DNA of 21,662 nt, taken from assembly GCA_016784085.1 (NCBI GenBank), contig JADHVH010000008.1, positions 1 through 21,662 on the forward strand. The letters run 5' to 3'. A model generated the notes under the pieces. It was not told where the DNA came from. It ran no database searches and saw only the letters and a program-made list of their open reading frames with translations. The stretch's first letter is position 1. Each line of letters opens with the position of its first letter. Shown piece by piece: positions 13,195 through 20,907 of the stretch. The position numbers and the translations under genes are program-made. Origin of the DNA: Candidatus Pacearchaeota archaeon (lineage in GTDB: Archaea; Nanobdellota; Nanobdellia; Pacearchaeales; GW2011-AR1).

Positions 13195-14343
13195 ATGAAA
13201 AAGGGCAAATATATCTTCACTTCTGAATCTGTTGGAGAAGGTCATCCAGATAAGGTCTGTGATCAAGTATCTGATGCGATTTTAGATGCAGTAATTTCTC
13301 AGGACCCAAATTCTCGAGTTGCAATAGAATGCGCTGTAAAAGATAATTTTATTCTAGTTTGTGGAGAAATGACTAGTAAAGCTTCTATAAATATTGAGGA
13401 AATTACACGTAAAGCTATTGTTAAATCAGGTTATGATGAAGATAAATTTGGTTTTAATGGAAATACTTGCGAAATTGATGTGCGTGTTTCCCAACAATCT
13501 TCAGATATTGCTCAGGGTGTTAATGAAGGTGAACAAAAAGAACAAGGTGCAGGGGATCAAGGTTTAATGTTTGGTTATGCTACTAATGAAACTCCAGAAT
13601 TTATGCCTCTTCCAATTGTTCTAGCACATAAATTAATGATTTTAAGAAATAAAATTAGAAAAGAAGAACTTCCCTATCTAAGACCAGATGCAAAAGCTCA
13701 AGTAAGTGTAGAATATCAAAATTCAAAACCTGTAAGAATTGATAGTGTTGTTTTTTCTAGTCAACATGATGAAGAAATTGAATTTGAAAAAATGAAGAAA
13801 GAAATTATTGAAAAAATAATAAAACCAGTTTGTGGATCTTGGCTAGATGAAAATACAAAATATTATATTAATCCTACAGGAAAATTTGTTATTGGAGGTC
13901 CAGTTGGTGATTCTGGTGTAACTGGAAGAAAAATTATAGTTGATACTTATGGTGGCCATGGAAGTCATGGGGGAGGGGCTTTTTCAGGTAAAGATCCTAG
14001 CAAGGTTGATAGAAGTGCAGCATATATGGCAAGATATATTGCTAAAAATATTGTTGCGGCAGAGCTTGCAGATAGGTGTGAAGTGCAATTAGCTTATGCT
14101 ATTGGAATTGCAGATCCTGTTTCAATTTTAGTAGATTGTTTTGGAACAAATAAAATTGAAGAGGAAAAAATTGAAGAGCTTGTAAGAAAAAACTTTCCAC
14201 TTAAACCAGCAGAAATAATAAAACATTTAGACCTAAAAAAACCTATTTATCAAAAAACAGCCATCTATGGTCATTTTGGTAGAGATGATTCTGATTTTAC
14301 TTGGGAAAAAACAGATAAGGTAGATAAATTAAAAGATTTATAA
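13195..14343 (+). CDS. metK: S-adenosylmethionine synthetase, bacterial type
   Basis: 382 aa, normal for bacterial/eukaryotic-type MAT. Motifs: [20 protein letters not shown] with the GHPDK ATP-binding segment at 16-20, [12 protein letters not shown] (118-129), and the P-loop-like [20 protein letters not shown] in the last third. The enzyme makes SAM from Met and ATP. Most archaea use the divergent archaeal MAT (MetK2) instead, so this copy probably came from bacteria. A TATA-like box (CATTTAAAC, about 13166-13174) lies about 25 nt before the ATG. Confidence 0.95.
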   Translation: MKKGKYIFTSESVGEGHPDKVCDQVSDAILDAVISQDPNSRVAIECAVKDNFILVCGEMTSKASINIEEITRKAIVKSGYDEDKFGFNGNTCEIDVRVSQQSSDIAQGVNEGEQKEQGAGDQGLMFGYATNETPEFMPLPIVLAHKLMILRNKIRKEELPYLRPDAKAQVSVEYQNSKPVRIDSVVFSSQHDEEIEFEKMKKEIIEKIIKPVCGSWLDENTKYYINPTGKFVIGGPVGDSGVTGRKIIVDTYGGHGSHGGGAFSGKDPSKVDRSAAYMARYIAKNIVAAELADRCEVQLAYAIGIADPVSILVDCFGTNKIEEEKIEELVRKNFPLKPAEIIKHLDLKKPIYQKTAIYGHFGRDDSDFTWEKTDKVDKLKDL

Positions 14344-14366
14344 ATTCTGATTTCAATATATTATTT

Positions 14367-15116
14367 ATGAAAAAGATGAGTGAACCAATTCAAAAAACTT
14401 GGATTATTATGGGGGGGATTTTAATTATTGCCCTTATTGGATTTAGTTTATTTTATTCTCTTGCAAATGTTTCTGAAACTGTTGTTGGAGAAGGATATGC
14501 AGAGTCAAAAGTAATTCCAGATAGAATAGGAATTTATCTTGGAATTAATGAAAAAGCAGATACTCTTTCAGGTGCTCAAGAAAAAAGTTCTGAAATTTAT
14601 GATAGTTTTATTTCTAGTATGATTTTGGAAGGTTTTGAAGAAGAGATAGTTTCTACAACAAGTCTGAGTGTTAACCCTAATTATGTTTGGAAAAATAATG
14701 AAAATAAACAAGAAGGATATCTTGCTAGCCATAATTTACAAATTGAAATTTCTACAGAAGAACTTGATGATTTAAATAAAATTATTAGTGCGGCAGTAGA
14801 TTCTGGTGTTGGAATTAACTATATAAATTTTGAATTAAGTAGAGAAAAAGAAAATTCAGAAAAAAATAGGTTAATTAGTCTTGCTTCTGAAAATGCTAGG
14901 GAAAAAGCAAATGCTCTTGCTACTGGTGTTGGGAAAAAATTAGGTAAAGTTGTTTCTATTTCAGAAGGGAGCTTTGGTTATAATCCAGGAATAATGTATG
15001 CTGAATCTGATTCAGCTGTTAGAGATGTTGAAGCTATTCAAGAATTAGTAAATTCTATTTCTCCTTCAGAACAAACAGTTTCCTCTTCTGTGAGAGTTGT
15101 ATATAAATTAAGATGA
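14367..15116 (+). CDS. SIMPL domain (DUF541) exported/membrane-anchored protein
   Basis: 249 aa. An N-terminal membrane anchor at residues ~9-32 (TWIIMGGILIIALIGFSLFY). Then the SIMPL/DUF541 domain: VSETVVGEGYAESKVIPDRIGIYLGI, a central YLASHNLQIEIS-like strand and ARENAREKANALATGVGKKLGKVVSISEG. SIMPL proteins are envelope-associated; BP26 of Brucella forms a large channel-like ring; their function is otherwise unclear. The ATG at codon 4 (MSEP) is an alternative start. It lies 23 nt after metK and overlaps the next gene by 4 nt. Confidence 0.85.
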   Translation: MKKMSEPIQKTWIIMGGILIIALIGFSLFYSLANVSETVVGEGYAESKVIPDRIGIYLGINEKADTLSGAQEKSSEIYDSFISSMILEGFEEEIVSTTSLSVNPNYVWKNNENKQEGYLASHNLQIEISTEELDDLNKIISAAVDSGVGINYINFELSREKENSEKNRLISLASENAREKANALATGVGKKLGKVVSISEGSFGYNPGIMYAESDSAVRDVEAIQELVNSISPSEQTVSSSVRVVYKLR

Positions 15117-15325
15117 AAAAACAAATTGCATTAAAAACAATTTTTGGAATTTCAGTTGTGGGAGTACTTTTTTCAGGAACTCTTTCATACCAAGAAATTT
15201 TTTCTGGAACTTGTTCTTTGGGAGGATGTTCTATGCTGGGAAGTCTTCCAACATGTGTATATGGTTTGATAATGTATCTTGCAGTTCTTATTATTTCATA
15301 TCTTGGTTTAAAATCTAAAAAATGA
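15113..15325 (+). CDS. Small two-TM cysteine protein (possibly VKOR-like fragment)
   Basis: 70 aa. Membrane span 1 at about 7-22, then a segment with C34, C39 (CSLGGC) and C48 (LPTCVYGL), and span 2 at about 49-66. The Cys residues followed by an xYGLxMYL membrane helix recall part of vitamin K epoxide reductase-like proteins, but the full four-helix VKOR domain is missing. Redox activity is only suggested. ATGA overlaps on both sides place it in one operon with the SIMPL gene and the Cys/His-rich gene, so an envelope thiol role is conceivable. Confidence 0.65.
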   Translation: MKKQIALKTIFGISVVGVLFSGTLSYQEIFSGTCSLGGCSMLGSLPTCVYGLIMYLAVLIISYLGLKSKK

Positions 15326-15567
15326 AAAAGAAAACCGGCTGGTTTATGAATATTCTAGATAAAAAAGAAATTAGTAAAACCCGTTGCTGTCCCCCGCATT
15401 ATTTGCCCCATAAACTTCCCTTTGGAAAAAAGATAACTAATGAAAAATGCCATATTCATCAGGCTAAATGGAGAATGACTCATCATTGTGCTTTTTGCAA
15501 GGCCCTTAAATGCCCAAATTATAAATTTATGATTAAAGAAAATAAAAAATTTCTTAAGAAGAAATAA
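15322..15567 (+). CDS. Small Cys/His-rich putative metal-binding protein
   Basis: 81 aa with six Cys (22, 23, 43, 56, 59, 64) and many His (26, 30, 44, 46, 54, 55). The core HCAFCKALKCPNYK looks like a metal or Fe-S binding knuckle. The ends are Lys-rich; there is no signal peptide. Family not recognised. Its ATG overlaps the stop of the preceding membrane protein. Confidence 0.6.
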   Translation: MKKKTGWFMNILDKKEISKTRCCPPHYLPHKLPFGKKITNEKCHIHQAKWRMTHHCAFCKALKCPNYKFMIKENKKFLKKK

Positions 15568-15668
15568 TTTTGTTTATCGGTGAAGGTATAAATCACTTCA
15601 TTTATGGAACTATCCATTAGCTTCTTACATGCCATAATCTTTAAAAAGCTAAATCAAATTAATTTTTA

Positions 15669-16091
15669 ATGGGAAAAGAAATTATTGGAAAATTAAAAAT
15701 TGTGGACAAACATGATTTGACTCCAGATGTAACTTTTAATTCAGAAGGAATAGCTACTAAAATTACAAGCTATGTTCTTTATAATGGCAAGGAAATAGGT
15801 TATATTCAAGTAGAATTAGAAAAAGGTGGTTTTACACAAGCAGGCTATGCTCCAGGTCATGGGGGCGGTTCTCCAGTAAATGTTTCAGAAGAAAGATTAA
15901 GAGAATTAGATTTTGCAAATCCAAGTTCAATACCTTATTTAGCTATTCTTGGAAAAACAGTAAAAGAAGTTAGAGGTGTGTTAACTAAAAAAGATCTTAG
16001 TGCTAGATTAGATTTACCAAATATTGTTGTCCCTTATGATCCAAAAGTAGAAACAATTCATGAAACCCCTGGCGAAGCTCGTTCTCATTAA
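15669..16091 (+). CDS. Orphan soluble protein, 140 aa
   Basis: No family recognised. The N-terminal half alternates beta strands (ITSYVLYNGKEIGYIQVELE), followed by a Gly-rich loop (GYAPGHGGGSPVNVSEE), a helix and a C-terminal extended part. There is no signal peptide or Cys motif. A TATA-like box (CTTTAAAAAG, 15639-15648) about 26 nt upstream supports the start. An ATGGA...TCCAT inverted repeat (15604-15617) lies just upstream of that box. The next orphan gene follows closely. Confidence 0.65.
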   Translation: MGKEIIGKLKIVDKHDLTPDVTFNSEGIATKITSYVLYNGKEIGYIQVELEKGGFTQAGYAPGHGGGSPVNVSEERLRELDFANPSSIPYLAILGKTVKEVRGVLTKKDLSARLDLPNIVVPYDPKVETIHETPGEARSH

Positions 16092-16104
16092 AAATTCTAG
16101 AGAT

Positions 16105-16473
16105 ATGAAAAACAATTTGCTTGCTTTAAAAAAATATTCTGAATCTGAATTTAAAACCCTATATGGGGAAAAAGGATTTCCCGTAGATCAAATAGCTAGA
16201 TTAAAAATTTCTGGATTAAGTGCTAAAGCAAAACTCTACGATATTGTTGGTGTTTGTGATAATGATACAACTCTTTTAATTTCAAATGGAATTGATGAAA
16301 AAACAGGTTTAACACGTTCTCCGCTTAAAATAAACATGGAAAGAATATCTTATTGGGAAAGTATTACTAGACCAAAGAGAAGAGATGGTGGTGCTGAAGT
16401 TGAGAATATTCTTAAAATGATGGAACAAAGGCCAATAGGTAGTTCTTTAGAAAGACTAGAAACAAATTTATAA
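16105..16473 (+). CDS. Orphan soluble protein, 122 aa
   Basis: No family recognised. It starts MKNNLLALKKYSESEFKTLY; the centre (AKLYDIVGVCDNDTTLLISN) looks like a small mixed alpha/beta or RNA/DNA-binding barrel; the end is helical. I chose ATG 16105, 13 nt after the preceding stop. An ATG at 16060 would overlap the previous gene by 32 nt and adds an unconvincing N-terminus. Probably cotranscribed with 15669-16091. Confidence 0.6.
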   Translation: MKNNLLALKKYSESEFKTLYGEKGFPVDQIARLKISGLSAKAKLYDIVGVCDNDTTLLISNGIDEKTGLTRSPLKINMERISYWESITRPKRRDGGAEVENILKMMEQRPIGSSLERLETNL

Positions 16474-16510
16474 ATTCAGGTAAGACTGGTTATCTGAAGC
16501 ACAATAATTC

Positions 16511-17488
16511 TTATCCTAAATATTTTAAGAAAAATTCAATAATATCTGCATCCCCTTCATTGGATTGTGTTACTAGTTTTGATGTTATTCCTATACTTGA
16601 TGCGTGTTCATAAAGATAAATTCCATGCTTAGGATGGTGATTTACAATATTCTTGGTTATTGCTTCTGGGTGTTCATTTAGATCTATATTTTCCCTTAAA
16701 TTTTCTATATAAATTGGGGGGTCACTAACATCCAAATCTGCCAACATGTCTATTCCCCCTTCATTTTTCTGAGAGAGTATTTCCAATATTCCATCTAATT
16801 TTGGTGAATCATTAATTTCCAAAATTGATTCCCATTGAGAAAGATTATATGTTGCTTGAGAATTTATGTGTCCAATAACTTTTACCTTAGTAGATTCCCT
16901 TTTTATTTCGTTTGTGCTATTTAAATCCTGAAAGTCTTCATGCGCTCCTAAATAAAGTGCACTTCCCCCTCCAGCACTGCTTCCCCAAAGACCAATATTT
17001 TCCTTATCAATACCATATTCTTCTGAATGATATTTTATGAATTGTACTGCATTTACAATATCTTCATCTAAAATCTCATTTAAAGTTGCTTCATTTAATA
17101 ATCTGTAATTAATGGATATTACTATGATATTATTTTCTAAAAATTTATTTTTTTGTTCTTTGTAATCTGTATTAATTTGGTTCTTATCTCCCACCGTAAA
17201 ACCACCTCCATGAATATATATCGTTGCAGGCAATGGAAAATTTGCATTTTCAGGGTAATAAATATCTAACTTATTTTTTTCAAGGGGCCCATAAGAAATA
17301 TCTTCCATATCTATTTTTTCAATAGTATTATTTGAAATAGCAGAAGGAGGAGTACTTGATTTGTTTTTTTCTTGAACCTTGTAAGGAGAATCTTTTATTT
17401 CGTTTACTTTAAAATTTATAGTTTGAATAATTAATAAGAATAAAATTAGGGCAATTATAATAAATGCTAGTTTCTTTTCATGTTTCAT
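16511..17488 (-). CDS. Membrane-anchored alpha/beta hydrolase, esterase/lipase fold
   Basis: 325 aa. N-terminal membrane anchor at residues ~7-25, then an extracytoplasmic Ser/Thr/Pro linker. The domain has HGGG (93-96), the oxyanion-hole motif of the hormone-sensitive lipase/BD-FAE group, and GSSAGG with nucleophile S171. A catalytic Asp may be in DVSDPP. The usual catalytic His just before the last helix (GHGF-type) is missing: the text there is TQSNEGDADIIEFFLKYL. Either another His (such as the HHPKHG segment) serves, or the enzyme is impaired. Ends 38 nt from the convergent orphan gene. TATA-like box near 17507-17515. Confidence 0.8.
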   Translation of the reverse strand: MKHEKKLAFIIIALILFLLIIQTINFKVNEIKDSPYKVQEKNKSSTPPSAISNNTIEKIDMEDISYGPLEKNKLDIYYPENANFPLPATIYIHGGGFTVGDKNQINTDYKEQKNKFLENNIIVISINYRLLNEATLNEILDEDIVNAVQFIKYHSEEYGIDKENIGLWGSSAGGGSALYLGAHEDFQDLNSTNEIKRESTKVKVIGHINSQATYNLSQWESILEINDSPKLDGILEILSQKNEGGIDMLADLDVSDPPIYIENLRENIDLNEHPEAITKNIVNHHPKHGIYLYEHASSIGITSKLVTQSNEGDADIIEFFLKYLG

Positions 17489-17710
17489 ATTAAAAGATAT
17501 TTTTTTACTATAAAAATTTTTTCAAAAAATTTATTTTTCGAAAGAGTTTATGAATTTGTAATATTTAAAAAAAAAGAATTTTCTTATACTATTCATCAAA
17601 GTCCAATTTGCATGTTTTTAGATTAACTCTTGAAGGGGAAGAATGGGATTTTGTTGAAAATAATTTATAACCTGTTTTATCCAAACTAAAATTTATATAG
17701 TCTAAATTCC

Positions 17711-17734
17711 CTTTCTTTTTCATGAAAAAGAAAG
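17711..17734. promoter_or_regulatory. 24-bp perfect palindrome over a start codon
   Basis: Positions 17711-17722 and 17723-17734 are perfect reverse complements, centred on the ATG of the small two-TM gene (ATG at 17722). The half site reads CTTTCTTTTTCA. It lies 15-20 bp after a TATA-like TTTATATAG, a position where a bound dimer would block initiation. Operator function is inference. Confidence 0.4.
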
Positions 17735-17919
17735 TAGTTTCGAGAAAGAAAAAGAAAGAGGAGAAGGGTGTTGCTTCTGGCCTTGTGGTTCCCGCAGGAA
17801 TTTTTATTGGGATGGGCCTTGGTTTTCTATATAACCACTTAGTTGCAGGATTATTCCTTGGAATGGGTGCAGGATTTCTTTTAGCATCGCTATTTGAATT
17901 ATTTAAGAAAAATAAATAG
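17722..17919 (+). CDS. Small glycine-rich two-TM protein
   Basis: 65 aa. A very basic N-terminus (KKKVVSRKKKKEEK, cytoplasmic by the positive-inside rule), then two Gly-rich membrane spans, GLVVPAGIFIGMGLGFLY and LVAGLFLGMGAGFLLASLF, joined by a short loop. GxxxG-like spacing suggests tight helix packing. The ATG is about 24 nt after TTTATATAG (near 17692-17700), a leaderless arrangement. Function unknown. Confidence 0.7.
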   Translation: MKKKVVSRKKKKEEKGVASGLVVPAGIFIGMGLGFLYNHLVAGLFLGMGAGFLLASLFELFKKNK

Positions 17920-17949
17920 AAAAACGAAAGGGTTTGAGTCTTGAAAAAC

Positions 17950-19140
17950 CTAATCTTTTCTTCTTTTCTCGAAGACGTTTTTTATTTTTAATGAAAGTAA
18001 TGAAAATCCTAACATCGCGATTCCAAATAAAATAAATATTGATTTAAAGGGTAAAAATAAAAGCATTATTGCGACAAAGATGTTTGCAATAAAATAGTTT
18101 AAATCAATTGTAGTGTTATAGATGCTGTAATATTTTTCTCTTTCTCTTTTAGTAATAATGTCTAAAAAATATGATTCTGTTGTTGGTTCAATCATTGCAG
18201 CACCAAAACTAGCTAAAATAAAAATTAATAAAATAATATATATATTTGAAATGAAAAAACTTAAAATAGCTGCAACAGCGAGGATAAAATACCCTATTGA
18301 AAATATTTTTTTAAATCCAATTCTGCTTGCTAATCTTCCAAAATAATATTCAGATAAAATAAGTGGTATAGTTATTAATGCTAAAAAATACCCTAGTGCT
18401 AAATTTCCTAATCCTATTTTAATGATGTAAATGGGAATATAAATATAAATGAATGCCCACCAAAAATTAATTCCTCCACTTAAAAGATATGCTATGGTTC
18501 TTTCCTTCTTACTGAAAAAATCTTTGAATATTTTAAAAAGATTTGTGTCTACCCTCTTAGAAATAACCTTGTCCCTTACTTTAAAAAACCTAAGAAGTAG
18601 AAATGATATTAATGTAAAAAATGCTGCAAAAAGAAATACTATTTTCAAACCATATCTACTTGAAATAAAACCAGCCATTAAGGGGCCAATTAACCAAGCA
18701 ATATTTGCTAGGGTATACACAAAACCTTCATTTTTTGAAACATCTTTATTTTTTGATTTATTTCTTATTAATATTCCAAAAGAAGCTACTCTTAAACTAA
18801 CAATAAATGAAGTTATTATTCCTAAAATTATAATTGAAATTATATTTTGAAGAAATGAAAATAACAAATAGGAAATTGTATACAAAATAAGAGTTAACAA
18901 ATAAAGATCTGTTTTCTTTTTTCTTTCAAGTAAGGGTATTATTAAAAAATATGAAATAAATGAGATCACTGAAAAAAATGCTATTAAAAATCCAACTTGA
19001 GAATCATTATGCAAAAGAGATTCTAAATAAATCGCCCAAATAGTTGATACCAGTGCAAATGCCATACTAGAAAGAAATCTAACTAGCCCTAATTTTTCCA
19101 TTAAAGGTGATGCAAAAGCCTCTCTTTTTTTAAAAACCAC
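17950..19140 (-). CDS. Major facilitator superfamily transporter
   Basis: 396 aa with about 12 hydrophobic spans in two six-helix halves joined by a basic loop near residues 190-210 (FKVRDKVISKRVDTNLFK). MFS-type features: a basic loop after span 2 (PLLERKKKTD) and after span 8 (RLASRIGFKK). Substrate cannot be told; it resembles the drug-efflux-like group. The start is GTG 19140: a TATA-like box (about 19161-19170) lies 26 nt upstream on this strand. It diverges from the orphan gene at 19213. Confidence 0.85.
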   Translation of the reverse strand: MVFKKREAFASPLMEKLGLVRFLSSMAFALVSTIWAIYLESLLHNDSQVGFLIAFFSVISFISYFLIIPLLERKKKTDLYLLTLILYTISYLLFSFLQNIISIIILGIITSFIVSLRVASFGILIRNKSKNKDVSKNEGFVYTLANIAWLIGPLMAGFISSRYGLKIVFLFAAFFTLISFLLLRFFKVRDKVISKRVDTNLFKIFKDFFSKKERTIAYLLSGGINFWWAFIYIYIPIYIIKIGLGNLALGYFLALITIPLILSEYYFGRLASRIGFKKIFSIGYFILAVAAILSFFISNIYIILLIFILASFGAAMIEPTTESYFLDIITKREREKYYSIYNTTIDLNYFIANIFVAIMLLFLPFKSIFILFGIAMLGFSLLSLKIKNVFEKRRKD

Positions 19141-19212
19141 AATAATTTATTGATTTTAATGTTTTTAAATCTAGTACAATAATTCTTAAATATGGTTAAA
19201 AGATAGATTTTT
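19141..19212. promoter_or_regulatory. Divergent promoters of MFS and orphan genes
   Basis: Minus strand: ATTTAAAAAC (19161-19170), 26 nt from GTG 19140. Plus strand: TCTTAAATAT (19184-19193), about 25 nt from ATG 19213. Both genes are probably leaderless. Confidence 0.5.
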
Positions 19213-19509
19213 ATGAAAACTTTAGAATCAGATGGTCAAAAAATTGGAATTTTAAATAGGCCTATTCATTATAGGACTAGTGATACTAATAGTATTGAGT
19301 TAGCAAAAGGAGATAGAGGAATACTGGCAGAACACGATTCTCCAAGCCATTTTAATGTTTACTTTGGGGGAATAACTGGGCCCGCTATAAAAGTTCGTAA
19401 ACAATATTTTAATTTATTTGAAAGAGTTGTTGTAAAATATGATGAAGCTTATGTTTCTAGTATTCATGAAGATGATTTAGATGAAACAGCTACTTGCATG
19501 GTTTGGTAA
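19213..19509 (+). CDS. Orphan protein, 98 aa
   Basis: No family recognised. Beta-rich text (KIGILNRPIHYRTSDTN, HFNVYFGGITGPAIKVRKQY) with an acidic C-terminus (HEDDLDETATCMVW). A KOW/SH3-like small barrel is possible from the GDRGILAEH turn, but this is a guess. No signal peptide. It ends 22 nt from the convergent HNH gene. Confidence 0.6.
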   Translation: MKTLESDGQKIGILNRPIHYRTSDTNSIELAKGDRGILAEHDSPSHFNVYFGGITGPAIKVRKQYFNLFERVVVKYDEAYVSSIHEDDLDETATCMVW

Positions 19510-19531
19510 TCTATTTTCATTACAATAATGC

Positions 19532-20002
19532 TTAATCTTCTAAAGTAAATGCTAGTTTTGGGTCTTCTGGTCTTTTAAACCCTTTTTTCTCTAAAAGGCC
19601 TAATATTTCTTCCCTATATTTGAATCTATGAATCATCTTGTGGTGATTTGGGCATAATCCAATTAAATTGATTTCTGAGTTATTTTTTGGGTTATGATCT
19701 AAATGGTGTAATTCAACAACTTTATCAAATCCACACACCACACAATTTTTAGTTATTCTTTGGTATACTTTGATGTCTAAATCATGACGATTTTTATAAT
19801 TCCATGCTTTAGCTTGTTCTATATGGAAAACAAAATTATAGCAACTTGCACAAAATCCTTTTGCGTGCATTGGTTTTTCTCTTTTACATCTTTTACATGT
19901 TTTTAATTTTTGTTTCCAAGAATATTTTCTATAACAATTAAAACAATAACCATTTCCATGATGCTCTTTTAATTTTTTACATTTGATACAATGTTTTTCC
20001 AT
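19532..20002 (-). CDS. HNH endonuclease with two N-terminal zinc ribbons
   Basis: 156 aa. Two zinc knuckles, C5/C8/C20/C23 and C36/C39/C51/C54, precede an HNH domain: C87/C90 (CVVCG), ELHHLDHNPKNN (H99, H100, H103 region) and LCPNHHKMIH (C117, H120, H121). The catalytic His and the structural Cys pairs are all intact. Free-standing HNH proteins of this build are typical of phage, homing or mobile-element DNA; a cut specificity cannot be read. A TATA box (TTTATATATT, 20022-20031) lies about 26 nt upstream. It borders the orphan array at the right end. Confidence 0.85.
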   Translation of the reverse strand: MEKHCIKCKKLKEHHGNGYCFNCYRKYSWKQKLKTCKRCKREKPMHAKGFCASCYNFVFHIEQAKAWNYKNRHDLDIKVYQRITKNCVVCGFDKVVELHHLDHNPKNNSEINLIGLCPNHHKMIHRFKYREEILGLLEKKGFKRPEDPKLAFTLED

Positions 20003-20033
20003 GGATTTTAATGTTCAAAGAAATATATAAAAA

Positions 20034-20045
20034 AGTGTAGACACT
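20034..20045. promoter_or_regulatory. Inverted repeat upstream of HNH promoter
   Basis: AGTGT and ACACT with a 2-nt spacer lie directly upstream of the TATA box of the HNH gene (minus strand), where an activator or repressor could bind. Function is unproven. Confidence 0.3.
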
Positions 20046-20137
20046 ATAAAATGGGGTTCGCATGTATTTAAAAAACGGACTTCAGGTAACGTATATTGTA
20101 CGAAGCATTTACACATAGAATTGTTCTTTACGTTGAA

Positions 20138-20374
20138 TTAAGCTTTTTGAGATGTTTTTGGCTCATAATCGAGTATTTCATCGTTAAATGCAGATGCTAA
20201 AGGAATTACTTCATGCACCCCAGTTGTATATTTTATATATAAATAGACTTTTGAGCTTTGTTGTTCTGCTCTTTCGATAGTGTACCCTTGCCCTTCTCTA
20301 TGATCTAAATTAGATTTTCTTGTTGCCTGTAGGCCTTCTAATTCTTTTAATCTGTTTCCAATTGTTTTTGTCAT
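20138..20374 (-). CDS. Orphan small protein, 78 aa
   Basis: Starts at ATG 20374 (MTKTIGNRLKELEG), which overlaps the last base of a 19-bp repeat; a GTG at 20380 would add two residues. The N-terminal part is helical, the centre (SSKVYLYIKYTTGVHEVIPL) is beta. No family recognised. There is no TATA box at the usual distance, so it is probably read with the gene at 20391-20834, whose stop lies 16 nt upstream. Confidence 0.6.
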   Translation of the reverse strand: MTKTIGNRLKELEGLQATRKSNLDHREGQGYTIERAEQQSSKVYLYIKYTTGVHEVIPLASAFNDEILDYEPKTSQKA

Positions 20375-20392
20375 GTTCACTTAGGTAAGCTT
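20374..20392 (-). repeat. 19-bp repeat, copy 1
   Basis: Minus strand AAGCTTACCTAAGTGAACA. It overlaps the stop codon of the gene at 20391-20834 and ends in the ATG of the next gene. Identical to copy 2 (20886-20904). Confidence 0.85.
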
Positions 20393-20834
20393 AACTTCCC
20401 TTGGCTATTCTGTCAACATCTTCTATATTTAAATCAACAGTTGTTATTCTTGGAGTTATTTCTTCCATTCCAGGTAAATCTGCTACCCTTGTTGAAGAAA
20501 TACTTTCACTTAAGATCTGTTTGTTTGCAAAATGTATAATCCAGGGTAATTCTTCTTCGTTTACTAGATGATATTTTTTAATTTTGAATATGTCTTCATT
20601 TCCTCTTTCTTCTTCGGCTCCCAACTCCCCTGTTACAAGATCTCTATAAGAATGCTTTAGATATGATTTGGATTGTGGTTTTGTGATAAATCCTTCTGAG
20701 TGATAAAATAATCTGAGATTGCCCTCTCGACTAAGATATATGTCTCCTTCTTTCCTTTCTGTAAAATCTTCTAATTTCAGGGGGCCGATTTCTCCTTCTA
20801 AAGAAGGACTTTTTGCAGCATCCTCTATTTTCAT
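20391..20834 (-). CDS. Orphan soluble protein, 147 aa
   Basis: No family recognised. Acidic, mixed strands and helices (GDIYLSREGNLRLFYHSEGF, KKYHLVNEEELPWIIHFANK), with a C-terminal part rich in Thr and acidic residues. It looks like a compact soluble protein without signal or metal motif. The start ATG 20834 is 22 nt after a TTATAA box (20857-20862, minus strand), itself 23 nt after 19-bp repeat copy 2. The same layout serves the gene at 20908-21219. Confidence 0.65.
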   Translation of the reverse strand: MKIEDAAKSPSLEGEIGPLKLEDFTERKEGDIYLSREGNLRLFYHSEGFITKPQSKSYLKHSYRDLVTGELGAEEERGNEDIFKIKKYHLVNEEELPWIIHFANKQILSESISSTRVADLPGMEEITPRITTVDLNIEDVDRIAKGS

Positions 20835-20856
20835 AAAAGATAAACTTCTTTTTACT

Positions 20857-20904
20857 TTATAATAATTATTGCAGAGGAATGGTAGTGTTCACTTAGGTAA
20901 GCTT
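20857..20904 (-). promoter_or_regulatory. Array promoter A: 19-bp motif, 23-bp spacer, TTATAA
   Basis: Motif 20886-20904, spacer 20863-20885 (ending CAATAATTA on this strand), box TTATAA 20857-20862, then 22 nt to ATG 20834. Every spacing equals that of promoter B at 21242-21289. Confidence 0.6.
20886..20904 (-). repeat. 19-bp repeat, copy 2
   Basis: AAGCTTACCTAAGTGAACA on the minus strand, 3 nt after the stop of the gene at 20908-21219 and upstream of the next promoter. Exact match to copy 1. Confidence 0.85.
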
Positions 20905-20907
20905 TGT

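Noticed and set aside
17589..17723. Possible 44-aa gene on the minus strand starting in the palindrome
   Set aside because: No TATA box or ribosome binding site upstream, its ATG exists only because the 24-bp palindrome mirrors the plus-strand start, and no family was recognised.
18158..18850. Plus-strand frames inside the MFS gene
   Set aside because: They are shadows of a 12-span transporter read on the opposite strand.
20374..20392. Integron attC site
   Set aside because: The motif has CTTAGGT, one base off the GTTRRRY core, but there is no matching opposite arm or bulged hairpin and no integron integrase is seen.
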